A DNA stretch of 64,000 nt from Tieghemostelium lacteum (Eukaryota > Evosea > Eumycetozoa > Dictyosteliales > Raperosteliaceae). Shown here piece after piece: positions 51,161-61,506 of the stretch. The translations under genes and the position numbers were made by a program. Numbering within the stretch: position 1 is the first letter of the stretch; the number at the start of each line of letters is the position of its first letter. The notes beneath the pieces were generated by a model. The model saw nothing but the letters and a program-made list of their open reading frames with translations. It was not told the origin of the DNA and did no database searches. The stretch lies in contig LODT01000035.1 of assembly GCA_001606155.1 (NCBI GenBank), positions 796,658-860,657 on the forward strand, in the 5' to 3' direction.

Positions 51161-52099
51161 ATGTCAACAACCAATACAAGTGTACCTTTACCAACAGTTT
51201 CAAAGATAAATACCACCAGATTAACATTTAGTGAATTTTTAAAATGTGGTATGGGAGGTGCACTAGGATGTTGTTTTACTCATGTTATTGTAGTACCAAT
51301 GGATGTCGTTAAGACACGTCTTCAAACTGATCCTGCAAGATACAGGACCGGAATGATAGGTACCATGAAAACAATTGTAAAAGAAGAAGGTTCAGGTATG
51401 CTTTTACAAGGGTTAGGCGCAACAACATTTGGATATGCAATTCAAGGTTTCTTTAAATTCGGACTCTACGAAGCATTCAAAAGAGAGATTTCCGGAATGT
51501 TTTCAAAGGACTTTGCAGAGACTTACAGAATTCCAATTTGGTTGACAGCATCATCTATTGCTGAGACAATAGGTGATATTGCATTATGTCCATTTGAAGC
51601 CACACGTATCAGACAGGTATCAGACCCAACATTTGCAAGTGGAATGATACCGGCAATGAAAAGAATCTATAGAGAAGAAGGGTTCTATAAAGGATTCTAT
51701 AAAGGACTATCACCAATTATTCTCAAACAGGTACCTTATACATGCAGTCAATTTGTTACCTATGAGCTTACAAACAGCTATTTCAATAAATATCTCTTAG
51801 AGACTAGAAATATTCAAAAGAAGGATTTGAGTAACAGTCAACAGTTAACTGTTATTCTAGGTACTGGTGCTATTGCTGGTTTGGTAGCTTCTATTGCTTC
51901 TCATCCAGCCGATACCATTCTCTCTAAAATCAATCAAGAGAAAACTGATGGTGGTGTTACTAAAGCAATAGGTAATATTGTTAAAAGATTAGGTGTTCGT
52001 GGTCTATTCCTTGGTGTTGAAGCAAGATGTGTTATGGTTACTACATTAGTAACTGTACAATTCCTAATCTATGATGGTATAAAATTATTATTTAAATAA
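51161..52099 (+). CDS. mitochondrial phosphate carrier (SLC25A3/Mir1 type)
   Basis: Single exon, 312 aa, with three solute-carrier repeats. The signature loops are PMDVVKTRLQ (repeat 1), PFEATRIRQ (repeat 2) and PADTILSKIN (repeat 3); the last two deviate from the PxD/ExxK/R consensus in the way typical of phosphate carriers. Other phosphate-carrier marks are CGMGGALGCCFTHVIVVPMD, GYAIQGFFKFGLYEAFK, ETIGDIALCPFEATRIR and PYTCSQFVTYE. The protein imports phosphate with protons across the inner membrane for ATP synthesis (established). Like other carriers it has no cleaved presequence of note. Confidence 0.93.
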   Translation: MSTTNTSVPLPTVSKINTTRLTFSEFLKCGMGGALGCCFTHVIVVPMDVVKTRLQTDPARYRTGMIGTMKTIVKEEGSGMLLQGLGATTFGYAIQGFFKFGLYEAFKREISGMFSKDFAETYRIPIWLTASSIAETIGDIALCPFEATRIRQVSDPTFASGMIPAMKRIYREEGFYKGFYKGLSPIILKQVPYTCSQFVTYELTNSYFNKYLLETRNIQKKDLSNSQQLTVILGTGAIAGLVASIASHPADTILSKINQEKTDGGVTKAIGNIVKRLGVRGLFLGVEARCVMVTTLVTVQFLIYDGIKLLFK

Positions 52100-52277
52100 A
52101 AAAAAATAAAATAAATAATTAAAAGAACTAAGAAAATAATTAGTTTATATATATACAATATTTTTATAATTTATTTATAACGTTATTTTACAACAAGGAT
52201 TATTTGAATTTGTTTTTTTGTGGTATTTGTGCATTATTTTTTTTTTTTGCATATGCAAAAATATATGACTGAAATGT

Positions 52278-53732
52278 TTAGATGATTTCTAGATAACGTT
52301 CAATTTCCCATGGATGAACAGCATTATTAAATTGTCTATATTCCCAACGTCTAGTAGAGACAAAATGGTTAACAAAGTCCTCACCTAAGAGTTCTTTGGC
52401 AACCTTTGATTTTGCTAAGGCTTCTGTAGATTCATTTAGAGTTCTTGGAAGACGACTTACTTGACCTTTTTTATAGTAGTCATAGGAGTTACCTTGTATT
52501 GGTTGATCTTTTAGTGGAATTTTATTTAGCACACCATAGAGACCAGCAGCAAAAGAGGCAGCAATTGCAATGTAGGGATTTACATCACTTCCTGTTACTC
52601 TAAATTCTGATCTCATTGCTTTACCACCTCTTATGACTCTAATAGAGACTGTTCTATTGTCATAGGACCATGTTGGTGTTGTAGGTGCCCAATAGCCATC
52701 TACCAGTCTCTTGTAGCTATTGATTGTAGGTGCATAGAATGGTAAGAACTCAGGTAGAAGCATCAATTGTCCAGCTAGAAAATGCTTAAAGGTATCTGAC
52801 ATTTCATTAGGATGCTTTTCATTGATAAAGAGATTTTTCTTTCCATCGAGACTATTGAAATTCTGGTGCATATGTCCTGAACATCCTGGTAGATTTACAT
52901 TAGGTTTAGCCATAAAACTTGCCATTATACCCTGTCTATGTGCAATCTCTTTACAAGCGGATTTGAAGAGAGTTGCACGATCTGCAGCTTCTAAAGCACC
53001 AGAGAACTTGATAGCAACCTCAAAGACACCAGGTCCAGTCTCTGTATGTAGACCTTCTAGTGGAATACCAAATTTCCATACATCCCACAAAGCCTTATTA
53101 AAACTCTGGTATTGACTGGTACGCAATGTGCTATACCCAAACATTCCACGACTCATTGGGTCCAAGTCTTGAAATTTCTTTGCATGTAGACTATGGTTAT
53201 CTTCTAGATAGTTATACCATTCAAATTCCATACCCATCATTGGTTCAAAACCAGCATCTCTACATTGGTCTATAACCTTCTTCAACAGTTGTCTTGGACA
53301 TATAGGCAATGGTTTACCATCATCCTTGTAAAAGTCTAGTAAAAAGAATGGAATTTTGCTCTCCCAGGGTATAGTTCTATAGGTATTAGGGTCAAGTTTA
53401 ACATTGACATCAGGGTATCCAGTATGATTACCAGTAAAGGTTACATTATCATACGTTACATCACTACTATCCCAACCAAAAACAACTGAACAGAACCCAA
53501 AACCACCTTTACATGCCGATTCAAATTTATCTTTTTCAATATATTTACCTCTCAGTATACCATCAATATCAGAGCCTGCTACTTTAATTACTGGTGATTC
53601 ATTATTCTTTAGTTCTGATACTAAATATTCACTTGTAAGACCTATTGGACTTTTTCCGCCTCCACTATTGATACTACTAAAGTGTCTTTGAAACTTACTT
53701 AAAAGTATTCTATTATTTAATTTTCCTAACAT
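52278..53732 (-). CDS. type I glutamine synthetase-like enzyme (lengsin/FluG/GlnA family)
   Basis: Single exon, 484 aa. After a basic, Ser-rich leader (MLGKLNNRILLSKFQRHFSS), possibly mitochondrial, the beta-grasp domain carries VIKVAGSDIDGILRGKYIEK. The catalytic domain has MMGMEFEWYNY (metal Glu), TETGPGVFEVAIKFSGALEA (metal Glu residues), NLPGCSGHMHQNF (metal His, ATP loop) and VRGGKAMRSEFRVTGSDVNP YIA (adenylate/substrate Arg and Glu). This variant pattern is that of class I GS relatives such as lengsin and glutamyl-polyamine ligases rather than classical eukaryotic GSII. True glutamine synthesis is possible (D. discoideum has a type-1 GS) but the ammonia/amine specificity cannot be read from here. 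Confidence 0.85.
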   Translation of the reverse strand: MLGKLNNRILLSKFQRHFSSINSGGGKSPIGLTSEYLVSELKNNESPVIKVAGSDIDGILRGKYIEKDKFESACKGGFGFCSVVFGWDSSDVTYDNVTFTGNHTGYPDVNVKLDPNTYRTIPWESKIPFFLLDFYKDDGKPLPICPRQLLKKVIDQCRDAGFEPMMGMEFEWYNYLEDNHSLHAKKFQDLDPMSRGMFGYSTLRTSQYQSFNKALWDVWKFGIPLEGLHTETGPGVFEVAIKFSGALEAADRATLFKSACKEIAHRQGIMASFMAKPNVNLPGCSGHMHQNFNSLDGKKNLFINEKHPNEMSDTFKHFLAGQLMLLPEFLPFYAPTINSYKRLVDGYWAPTTPTWSYDNRTVSIRVIRGGKAMRSEFRVTGSDVNPYIAIAASFAAGLYGVLNKIPLKDQPIQGNSYDYYKKGQVSRLPRTLNESTEALAKSKVAKELLGEDFVNHFVSTRRWEYRQFNNAVHPWEIERYLEII

Positions 53733-54015
53733 CTTTTACTGAGGAAAAGGTTTTTTTAATTTTTAGAAAATAAATTAAATTGACTTCAAAATGTGACTGC
53801 CATTTTACAATTTATTAAAAAATTTTCAAATCCACCAATTTACAATGAATTCAATCTAAAGTTCAAAATATATATATATTTCTCCAACTTAAGAAGTTAG
53901 AAATTTTGAATGAATAATAAAAACTTTTTTTTAATTTAAAAATCAAATCCTAAACTTTTAAGTAACTTTCTAAATCAATTTAGTTTTTTTTTTTTTACAA
54001 TGCATTTATTTATTC

Positions 54016-57000
54016 ATGAGCTATTTGGATGTAATTGATGGACACTGTGGTTACACATTGGAGGAGGAGGAATTTGTTTCATATACCATTTTCTTATCTG
54101 AAAAACATATATTTTCAAATGGACAAACAACACTAGAAACCAGAATTAAAAAAATCCTAAACTCACACTCAGCAAAGAGTTTACAAAAAGATTATGTAAT
54201 TCCAATTACTAAATCTATGCCCAATATCAATCTACCTCGTAATATACACATAGTACCTGCACATGATATACTTTACAAAGAGATATTAGATAGAGGTAAT
54301 CAAAATATACAAAACGAAGATAACTCATTGATAGTTAGCTACTCGGATTTTACTGTTTTATTTATATCAAAAGGTTTTTATTAAATTATAATCGGAATTA
54401 TTATGAATTTATAGATTAATTAATGTATTTTAACAGTAAATACAAGTATGGTGCAGTTATTTGACTATCAAGGCGTTGATGATCTACAATATCTTAAAGA
54501 AAGACCATTACGATATCTATCACAAGATACATCATTGAGTGATCTAAAGAGATATTTTGTAGATGGATTAATTGGTCATTCAGATAAACAATTTAGATTG
54601 GCAAAGAAATGTTACAAATACTCTTTGATAAATTTACCAAAATCACATGAACAGTATCAAAGTATTGAAAGAGATTTATGTATGCTTTTAGGAGGAGTCT
54701 ATAGAGAACTTGGTAAATATAGGATATCAAGACTCTACTATCAAAGAGCACACTCACTAAATCTGACATTGGATGAAAGGAATGGATTTGATAGATATCT
54801 ATCTTGTTATCAGTATGCAAGATCATGTGATTTGATGGGATATCATGTAGAGGCATATTCCTATTGTTCAATGATACTTTTTGATGATAGAACATGTGCA
54901 TCAGAATCAGTACACACTCTATGTGACCAAATCAAAATCTATTGTAAGATGATTTGTAAGCCTGTTTTGGAGTTTGATATGACACTTTTCAAAAACCAAG
55001 TATTATTAGAAATAGAATCACATCCGGGATTGAAATATATTGCTGTACTGGGATCTAATAATTTCTTTGATACTGTAAAATCAATGAATTTTATACCTCA
55101 ACATGTTAAACTGGTTCGTGAGAGTAACCCTATATTTGATATTGTACTTCAAGGTGCTGAAAAACTCTCTATTTCCTTGAGAAAACAAAGAATAGATAGA
55201 CTCAAGAAACAACAGTCAACTGATGTAGAGATGAAAGATGCAAGTGTCAATCAAACTGAACTTTTCTTTAGAGTCTTTAGAAATAAGTATCTTAAATCAA
55301 AGATACTACAGTACCTACCAACTGGTAAACCAGGTACCTATAAACACTCAAATATACCTTCACTCAAATGGTTGTTTAAAAACCGCCATTTTGGTTTGAT
55401 TAAGGATATGATACTGAGATGTGGTAAAACATTCACTGATCAACCAGATCAAGAATGTATAACATTGCTATGTAAATATTCTAGAGATATGGAGCTATTT
55501 ATATACATGTTTAGATATCAACAATATTTCTTGACTCTTCCACTAATTGATTTGATATCTGCTCTAGGAAGTCTAGATATTCTCAAATTCCTCTTTGTTT
55601 GGGAAATCAATTTTGGGGCTAGAGATAACCTCTTTAATTGGTGTACAACAGATGCCATGGATTACGCAGCAAAGAATGGGCATTTTGATATTGTAAGGTT
55701 TCTAAACAATTCCAGAAAAGAGGGGTGCACTGTCAATGCTATAGACTATGCATCTAGAAATGGCCATTTACAAGTCGTAGAATATCTCCATTCTATTAAG
55801 AAACCATGTACTGTCAATGCAATGAATTGGGCTGCTAGATACGGTCATTTTGACATTGTAAAGTTTCTACACATCAATAGATTAGAGGGATGCACCAGTG
55901 CAGGTGTAGACAGTGCACTTATCAACGGTCACTATGAAATTGCTAATTTTCTAATGATTCACAGACAAGTTAGTATAAGTAATGACAAGGACTTGATAAA
56001 AAAAGTTGCGAGTCATGGTCATATGGATTCCTTGAATTTTCTAATTCAAAGAGGCATTTCAACTCGTGAGTGTTTGAATCCAGCAATTCGTAGTGGAAAT
56101 TTAGAAATGGTTAGATATCTCTGTGAAAGACATCAATTGGCATCGGATATTAATAGTATGAATATAGCTGCAGAATTTGGCCATTTGGAAATTGTGAAAT
56201 ACCTTCATGAGAAACGGTTGGAGGGGTGTTCCATTAGGGCAATGAACATGGCCGCAAGGAATGGTCATTTAGAGGTTGTTCAATTTCTACATTTTAATAG
56301 AACGGAAGGGTGTACATTGGATGCATATGATCAAGCTGCTGAGAATGGACATTATCATGTTTTAAAATTTCTTCATAATCATAGATCAGAGATGGGAAGT
56401 CAATATACACTATCAAAGGTTATAAGAAATGGTCATATTGATATCATACGTTTTCTCTATGAAAACAATAAAGATGATTCCTTCTTACAGCCATATATTA
56501 AAGAGACTCCAAATGCCGATAATCAAGAAATTAAATCATACATTGCATTGGCTACACTTAGATTCAAAGCTAGTTTGGTCCTCTATAAAGATCTAATTGA
56601 AAGTTTAGGATTTAAATTTGATTCCAAAGTGCGTCTGTGTAAGAATGAAAATTATAATGTAGCTTTCAAACAGTTTTTCAATAACCATTCCAATGTCAAG
56701 GAACTTACGAAATGGAATCTCTCACCTGAGATCTTTTACTCCACTAGAAATGATTCCATAGTCTCTATAATTGAAATTGCTGTGATATTTGATTGCAATC
56801 CAGAGTCTACTGAAAGAAAAGAAAAAGAGTTATTTGAAAAGTTTACTCCTTTGGTATCCAAATACAATAATCAAAACAGAGATTTTCAAATTACAAATAT
56901 GATCCCAATCGTATTTAATCTCTATGATCCCAAACTTATCAATTATCAAAAACTTTTAGACCAACTAAAAGGATTACCATTTAAAGATCTACAACATTCT

Positions 57001-57093
57001 ATTCATCTAATATCACAATATATATCTCCAAAACATCTCTATGTTATCAACCAACAACAGAACACTCAACCCCAACCTCAACAATCACAATAA
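54016..57093 (+). CDS. ankyrin-repeat protein with TPR-like N-terminal part
   Basis: Join(54016..54373, 54437..57093), 1004 aa; intron 54374-54436 (GTTTTT...CAG, phase 1) joins DFTVLFISK to VNTSMVQLFDYQGVDDL. Two separate genes are the alternative, but the phase fit and the closeness favour one. Residues about 120-270 are helical and TPR-like (AKKCYKYSLINLPKSHEQYQ, GKYRISRLYYQRAHSL). From about 490 to 810 run at least nine ankyrin-type repeats of the dictyostelid style (DAMDYAAKNGHFDIVRFLNN, AIDYASRNGHLQVVEYLHS, AMNMAARNGHLEVVQFLHF). The C-terminus is helical with a Gln/Pro tail. Large families of such proteins exist in dictyostelids; the specific role is unknown. Confidence 0.82.
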
Positions 57094-57160
57094 ATATTAT
57101 AATTTTAATTCCATTTACCTATTTTATATTATTTTTTTTATTTTTTTTATAATTATAAAA

Positions 57161-57983
57161 ATGAACAGACATCAATACCAAAATGCAGGATCACCAATAG
57201 CAGGTGTAAATAGTCATACAATGATGGCAGGAGGAGGAGTTTCTAATAGTTCAAATCAAGATCAAAATACATTAAACTCACTATTGACAACTAATATATA
57301 TGAGTGTTCCTTACATGGAATACTTACTACACCTCAATCTACTTTTATTCAAAGAGTAAAAGGAATGATGAGATCTGAGCAATTGGTATCATGGAAAGAG
57401 ATGGTATATAAAACTACAATTCAATCAGCAGGACCATCATGGGCAGAAGGTTCAATTATGCCATCTGAAATACATGTTAGATATGAAAGAAACAATTGTT
57501 TTGTCAGATATATAGGTACACCTCAAATCAAAGACAACATTAATGCAATGATAAGAAATGTTGTAGATATTAAAGTTAGTGATAGATTCTTTATATTATT
57601 ATCAAATTTAGGTTATGTGTAGGTTTTTATTTTCAAACTCTTTACATTAGCTTTAAACTCTTTTATTTACAATATAATATAAATATATATACAGTAAAGA
57701 TTACGAATACTTTGTAGATGGATATTGTTATAGTACATATAGTTTAGCATTATACCTAGTAAATCATAGAAGAGTACTTCAAGATGGTACTAAAGGTGAA
57801 TTATTAATTAAAAATAATATGGTAGAGTTACAATGTTTATCAGGTGAAGAAGGTTTTATGTCAGCATCTGAACATTTAAATACATATGCTGAATACCTAT
57901 ACCCATTTATAGAATTAATTAAATTTGATCATAGAAATTTAATTTTAGATCCACCTTCACTACAACAATCTCAACAGCAATAA
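57161..57983 (+). CDS. med18: Mediator complex subunit 18
   Basis: Join(57161..57618, 57695..57983), 248 aa; intron 57619-57694 (GTAGGT...CAG, phase 2). After a disordered Asn/Gly start the protein reads NIYECSLHGILTTPQSTFIQ RVKGMM, then NNCFVRYIGTPQIKDNINAM IRNVVDIKVSDRFF, and across the join NLGYVKDYEYFVDGYCY, ending NTYAEYLYPFIELIKFDHR. These align in order with human MED18 (hGSVLDxSLExLIxRLRGL, LRYLGQPE, VRNCVDIATS, MGFRMDHEFVAKG, FAEQLKPLVxLEKID). MED18 belongs to the Mediator head module with MED20 and contacts RNA polymerase II factors (established). It starts 67 bp after the ankyrin gene's stop. Confidence 0.88.
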
Positions 57984-58195
57984 CATAGATTACGATTATT
58001 TATTCAAATTATAATATATATATATATATCAATGTTAATTTCAATTAAATATGGATATATTCAATGCAAAAGAAACTCAATGATTTGGGTTTATCAAAAT
58101 GTAATTTTATGTAAAATAGAATAAATTTGATTTATTCTAGTTATCAACAAAAACTCAACCATTTCTAGAGTTCTTCTTCTTCTTTATACAATTAA

Positions 58196-59579
58196 TTAAT
58201 TGGCAGATGTAGTATAAATACTTTGATTCCATATACTTGATTTATCACTCATTTCAATTAATTTACCATTTCCATGTACCCAATCAGTTGTTTCATTTGT
58301 TTTGTTTATAGTCAATAATGGATATAATGATTTTTTAATGACTAAGTAGTCACCTTGTTCAACTTTAATAGATTTTGTTCCATCAAATGTGGCACTAATA
58401 GATTTACCTTTAGATTGTGAAATCTAATATAGATAATTAGTAAAATATATTATAAATAAATTAATACTAGTTTGAACTTACATTTAAAGTCAATATAGAA
58501 TCATCAGGTAATAGAGAAGGTTTAGATGAATAGGAGCTTGGTGCAATAGGTGTAATTAATATACAATTAATGCAAGGATGAACTAGAGGACCACCACATG
58601 AGAGGGAATAGGCAGTTGAACCAGTTGCTGTTGCTACTATAAGTCCATCACCAACTATATCAGATAATACATGACCGTTAATGATACAATTGATTGTAGT
58701 TGAATGTGGGTTTGAACCTCTGTGAAGTGTAACTTCATTTAGTACTTGAAAACTACTGCTACTACTGCTGTTTTGTGAATTGTTATTAACTGATTTTTGG
58801 TGATGAATATCACAGATGAGTCTCATTCTATTAGTACACAAGAATTCGCCACTCATAATGTTTTTAATGGCATCTTGGTAGTCTTCAACTTTAAATGGCA
58901 TTAGAAAGCCTAAAGTTCCTAAATGAAATGAAATTATGGGGGGAACTTCTTCTTTGAAAAGTGAGGATACATGTAAGAGAGTTCCATCACCGCCAAGAGT
59001 AATGACAAAGTCTACGACTTTACCGAGGTTATGTGAATCCTCTTCGGTGTAGGTTCCCACAGAGGTACCATGTAGAGATGAATATACATTAGGTTCAACT
59101 AAAACTCTTAGACCAAACTGTTGATGTAACCACTGACTGATGGTATTCAACCACATTGTGGTTTTTTTGTCTTTGTGTTTTTTGATTATTAAAACAGTTT
59201 TAGGTTGCTCTATCCATTGGAATCTTGTTCTACTACCTCCTACTTCAATCTGATAGGATGATTGTTGTTCATCTTCACTATTACATTTATCTGTGTTTTT
59301 CTTTTGCTTATTACTATTGTTTTGAACCCTGTTCTTATTCATTATGGGGTTCATTAAAGATGGGTTATTGTTCTCCCTGAGAATTTTGTATTTAGCTTTA
59401 TGAGATATCTCTGATAACTTTATAATGTTTTTTGTGAGGTGTTGTTCATGTGTATTAATGTTGTTTACATTAGATTTATTGTTTGATGATATATATCTAT
59501 ATGTTCCATTATTAAGACTTTTAGTATAATTCGAAATTAAAAAATTATTCTTACTAATAAATTTTTGTAGAGAGTTCAT
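58196..59579 (-). CDS. NAD kinase, possibly mitochondrial
   Basis: Complement(join(58196..58423, 58482..59579)), 441 aa; intron 58424-58481 (GTAAGT...TAG, phase 0). The catalytic core has VITLGGDGTLLHVSSLF (GGDGT, about residue 196), FHLGTLGFLMPF, and LIVATATGSTAYSLSCGGPL (TGSTAY), then the C-terminal ATFDGTKSIKVEQGDYLVIK strand. NAD kinase phosphorylates NAD+ to NADP+ with ATP (established). The long N-terminus is basic, Asn/Ser-rich and begins MNSLQKFISKNNFLISNYTK, which could be a mitochondrial presequence. The last 75 residues are only visible once the intron is removed. Confidence 0.92.
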
Positions 59580-60072
59580 TGAACTTTTGTTTAAAATGAA
59601 AAATAATATTTTTAGATAATAATTTTAATGTTTAAAAGAACTATTGTTTAAATTTACATTTCAATGATATTAATATATTTAGATAATTGTCATAAAAATG
59701 GGAATCAGTGCTCTGGTATCACTAACAAAAATGGTGAATGAAAATAACTAAAATTTATCAACGGTTTACCCCTCCTTGGGTTAAGATAATATATTTTTTA
59801 TTTTATACTTCTATTTCTCCATGGATTAATTTTTAATATATATCAAAGGCAATTTGTGAAGTTCAACTATACATACTCTATCACCAATTTAACCGAGTTT
59901 ACTATACATTGATATAAAACCTCTAGCAATACACTATCTTTATCTTTTTTAGAGATTCTCTAGATAGAAAGAATGAAAATATTATATTTACTAATAGAGT
60001 TTCTTAATGAATTCCATTCTCCTAAATGGTATAATTTATATACATTTAAAAACTAAAAAATTTGATTTTCAT
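59580..60072. other. intergenic gap
   Basis: About 490 bp between the start of the NAD kinase gene and the end of the Glu-Gln gene, both reverse strand. A slightly GC-richer word (GGGAATCAGTGCTCTGGTATC, here described as 59700-59720) and CCCCTCCTTGGG (59768-59779) stand out, but no full C/D, H/ACA or tRNA pattern could be built. Confidence 0.45.
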
Positions 60073-60510
60073 TTAATTAATAACAGGGATATTTTTATTT
60101 AAATGTTGTAAAAATTGTTCCGCAGATTTCTTAAGGTTTGTTAATAACCTTTCAGCAGCTTTCTTCAATAAACCTATGAAAAATTTTATCTTTAACTCTA
60201 CTATATTTGAAAGAGCTTGTTGTTGTTGCTGTGATTGTTGTTGTTGTTGTGGTTGTGGTTGTTGTTGTTGTTGTGGTTGTTGTTGTTGTTGTTGTTGATG
60301 TTGATGTTGCCAATCAATAATTTGATCAGTATCAAGTTCTTGTTCTTGTTCTTGTTCTTGTTCTTGTTCTTGTTCTTGTTCTTGTTCTTGTTCTTGTTCT
60401 TGTTCTTGTTCTTGTTCTTGGATAGTTTCAGAGAAATCAATTTCACCAATCCATCTACCAATTCTACCACGTGTCCAGTATTTTGGATACTGTTGTTGTT
60501 GAGAATTCAT
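60073..60510 (-). CDS. small protein with a long Glu-Gln repeat and poly-Gln tract
   Basis: Single exon, 145 aa. It starts MNSQQQQYPKYWTRGRIGRW IGEIDFSE, then about 14 Glu-Gln pairs coded by a pure 6-bp tandem repeat, a short link (LDTDQIIDWQHQ), a Gln-rich run, and a basic amphipathic helix (KIKFFIGLLKKAAERLLTNL KKSAEQFL). No known domain. The frame is chosen because it alone has an ATG and non-repetitive, plausible ends; the two alternative frames of the repeat give Leu-rich and Lys-Asn-rich tracts. The C-terminal helix could bind membranes or nucleic acid (guess). Confidence 0.55.
   Translation of the reverse strand: MNSQQQQYPKYWTRGRIGRWIGEIDFSETIQEQEQEQEQEQEQEQEQEQEQEQEQEQELDTDQIIDWQHQHQQQQQQQPQQQQQPQPQQQQQSQQQQQALSNIVELKIKFFIGLLKKAAERLLTNLKKSAEQFLQHLNKNIPVIN
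60219..60420 (+). repeat. coding microsatellites: (GTTCTT)14 and GTT-rich tract
   Basis: From 60336 to 60420 a 6-bp unit GTTCTT is repeated about 14 times without a mismatch; from 60219 to 60300 a GTT-rich tract (poly-Gln on the reverse strand) is broken by a few GTG and GAT units. Perfect repeats suggest recent expansion. Confidence 0.95.
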
Positions 60511-60805
60511 TGCAGTTTTATAATAAATTCTTTCTTGTATCTAAAGCACTATTATTAATATTATTTGAGGTATTTAATTTAGTTGTTTCACTGGTATTTA
60601 TACATGGTGTCTCCTTATCAAATCAATTGATTTTTCAAAAAAAAATTTTTGAGATATTAAAAAAAAATCTAAATTCGTAAAATAATTTTTGAATTGATTA
60701 TATTTTCTAATTCAAAAAATTTTTAATTAAATAATAAGATATAATTTTTATTTTTCATTTTTTTAGGATTTTCATTCTTATCCCTATTTATTTAAATGAA
60801 AATCT

Positions 60806-61444
60806 ATGAATATTCTACCACATAAATCATGGAACCCATATAGCCAAAAAAATAAAGATAAAGTTGAAAAAGATGAAAAGGAGCATCAGATCAAACTAGA
60901 TATAGAGAATCAAAAACAAATTAATGCTCAATCTGAGTCTAGATACAGACAATTAAAGAATGATCTAAAAAAAAGAAAATTTGAGGATTTTATTGAAGGT
61001 ACAGATGATCAAAATGTAGTTAAACCAGAACAATTTACTATATTTCCACAGGAACTATATGGTAAATCTTCTGAACTTCAAAGTAAATCATCTGCAGGTT
61101 ACCAATACAATACCAAATTAGGAGGCACAGAAGCAGAGGAAAAAGGCAAACCAAAACCTTGGGATTCGAACTCTATTAAAGATAGTTCGAAAACTACAAG
61201 TAAAAAAAAGTTAAAAACAGATAAATGGTTAAAACATAAAGAGGATCCTATGATATTAGTTAATAAAGTTTTGGGTAAACCAAATTACACTAATACCGAT
61301 TTAAAACCTGTAATTATACAACCAAACTCAATTGTAAAATCTCAAAAGAAATCAATAGAACAACTTCGACAAGAGAGATTAGAAAGAGAGCTAAAAGAGA
61401 GAAAGAGAGTAGAACATATGACAAAAGATCTCAAACATAAATAA
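60806..61444 (+). CDS. leng1: LENG1-like protein (CIR_N domain)
   Basis: Single exon, 212 aa. The start MNILPHKSWNPYSQKNKDKV EKDEKEH is the CIR_N motif (N-terminal CBF1-interacting corepressor-like), in the form MNILPKKSWHVRNKDNVxRV found in LENG1. A charged coiled coil follows, FEDFIEGTDD, a mid-region with NTKLGGTEAEEKGKPKPWDS, and a basic C-terminus ending in an Arg/Glu helix (QLRQERLERELKERKRVEHM). LENG1-type proteins are nuclear and turn up with spliceosomal factors, but their role is not well established. Length is similar to animal LENG1. Confidence 0.82.
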   Translation: MNILPHKSWNPYSQKNKDKVEKDEKEHQIKLDIENQKQINAQSESRYRQLKNDLKKRKFEDFIEGTDDQNVVKPEQFTIFPQELYGKSSELQSKSSAGYQYNTKLGGTEAEEKGKPKPWDSNSIKDSSKTTSKKKLKTDKWLKHKEDPMILVNKVLGKPNYTNTDLKPVIIQPNSIVKSQKKSIEQLRQERLERELKERKRVEHMTKDLKHK

Positions 61445-61506
61445 AATGTTTGTAATTTTGAATATACAATATTCCCTAGTTGCGCTTATAAGGGTGGATA
61501 GAAAGT

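Noticed and set aside
54374-54447. Two separate genes at 54016-54384 and 54448-57093
   Set aside because: A 63-bp GT...CAG intron in phase 1 joins them cleanly; the short frame alone has no independent promoter-like spacing downstream.
59697-59800. Possible C/D snoRNA on the reverse strand (CTGA present)
   Set aside because: Box C would be TTGATAA and no terminal stem forms; the evidence is too weak.
60201-60558. Open frames coding Lys-Asn or Leu-Phe runs over the hexanucleotide repeat
   Set aside because: By-products of the microsatellite; only the Glu-Gln frame has an ATG and non-repetitive ends on both sides.
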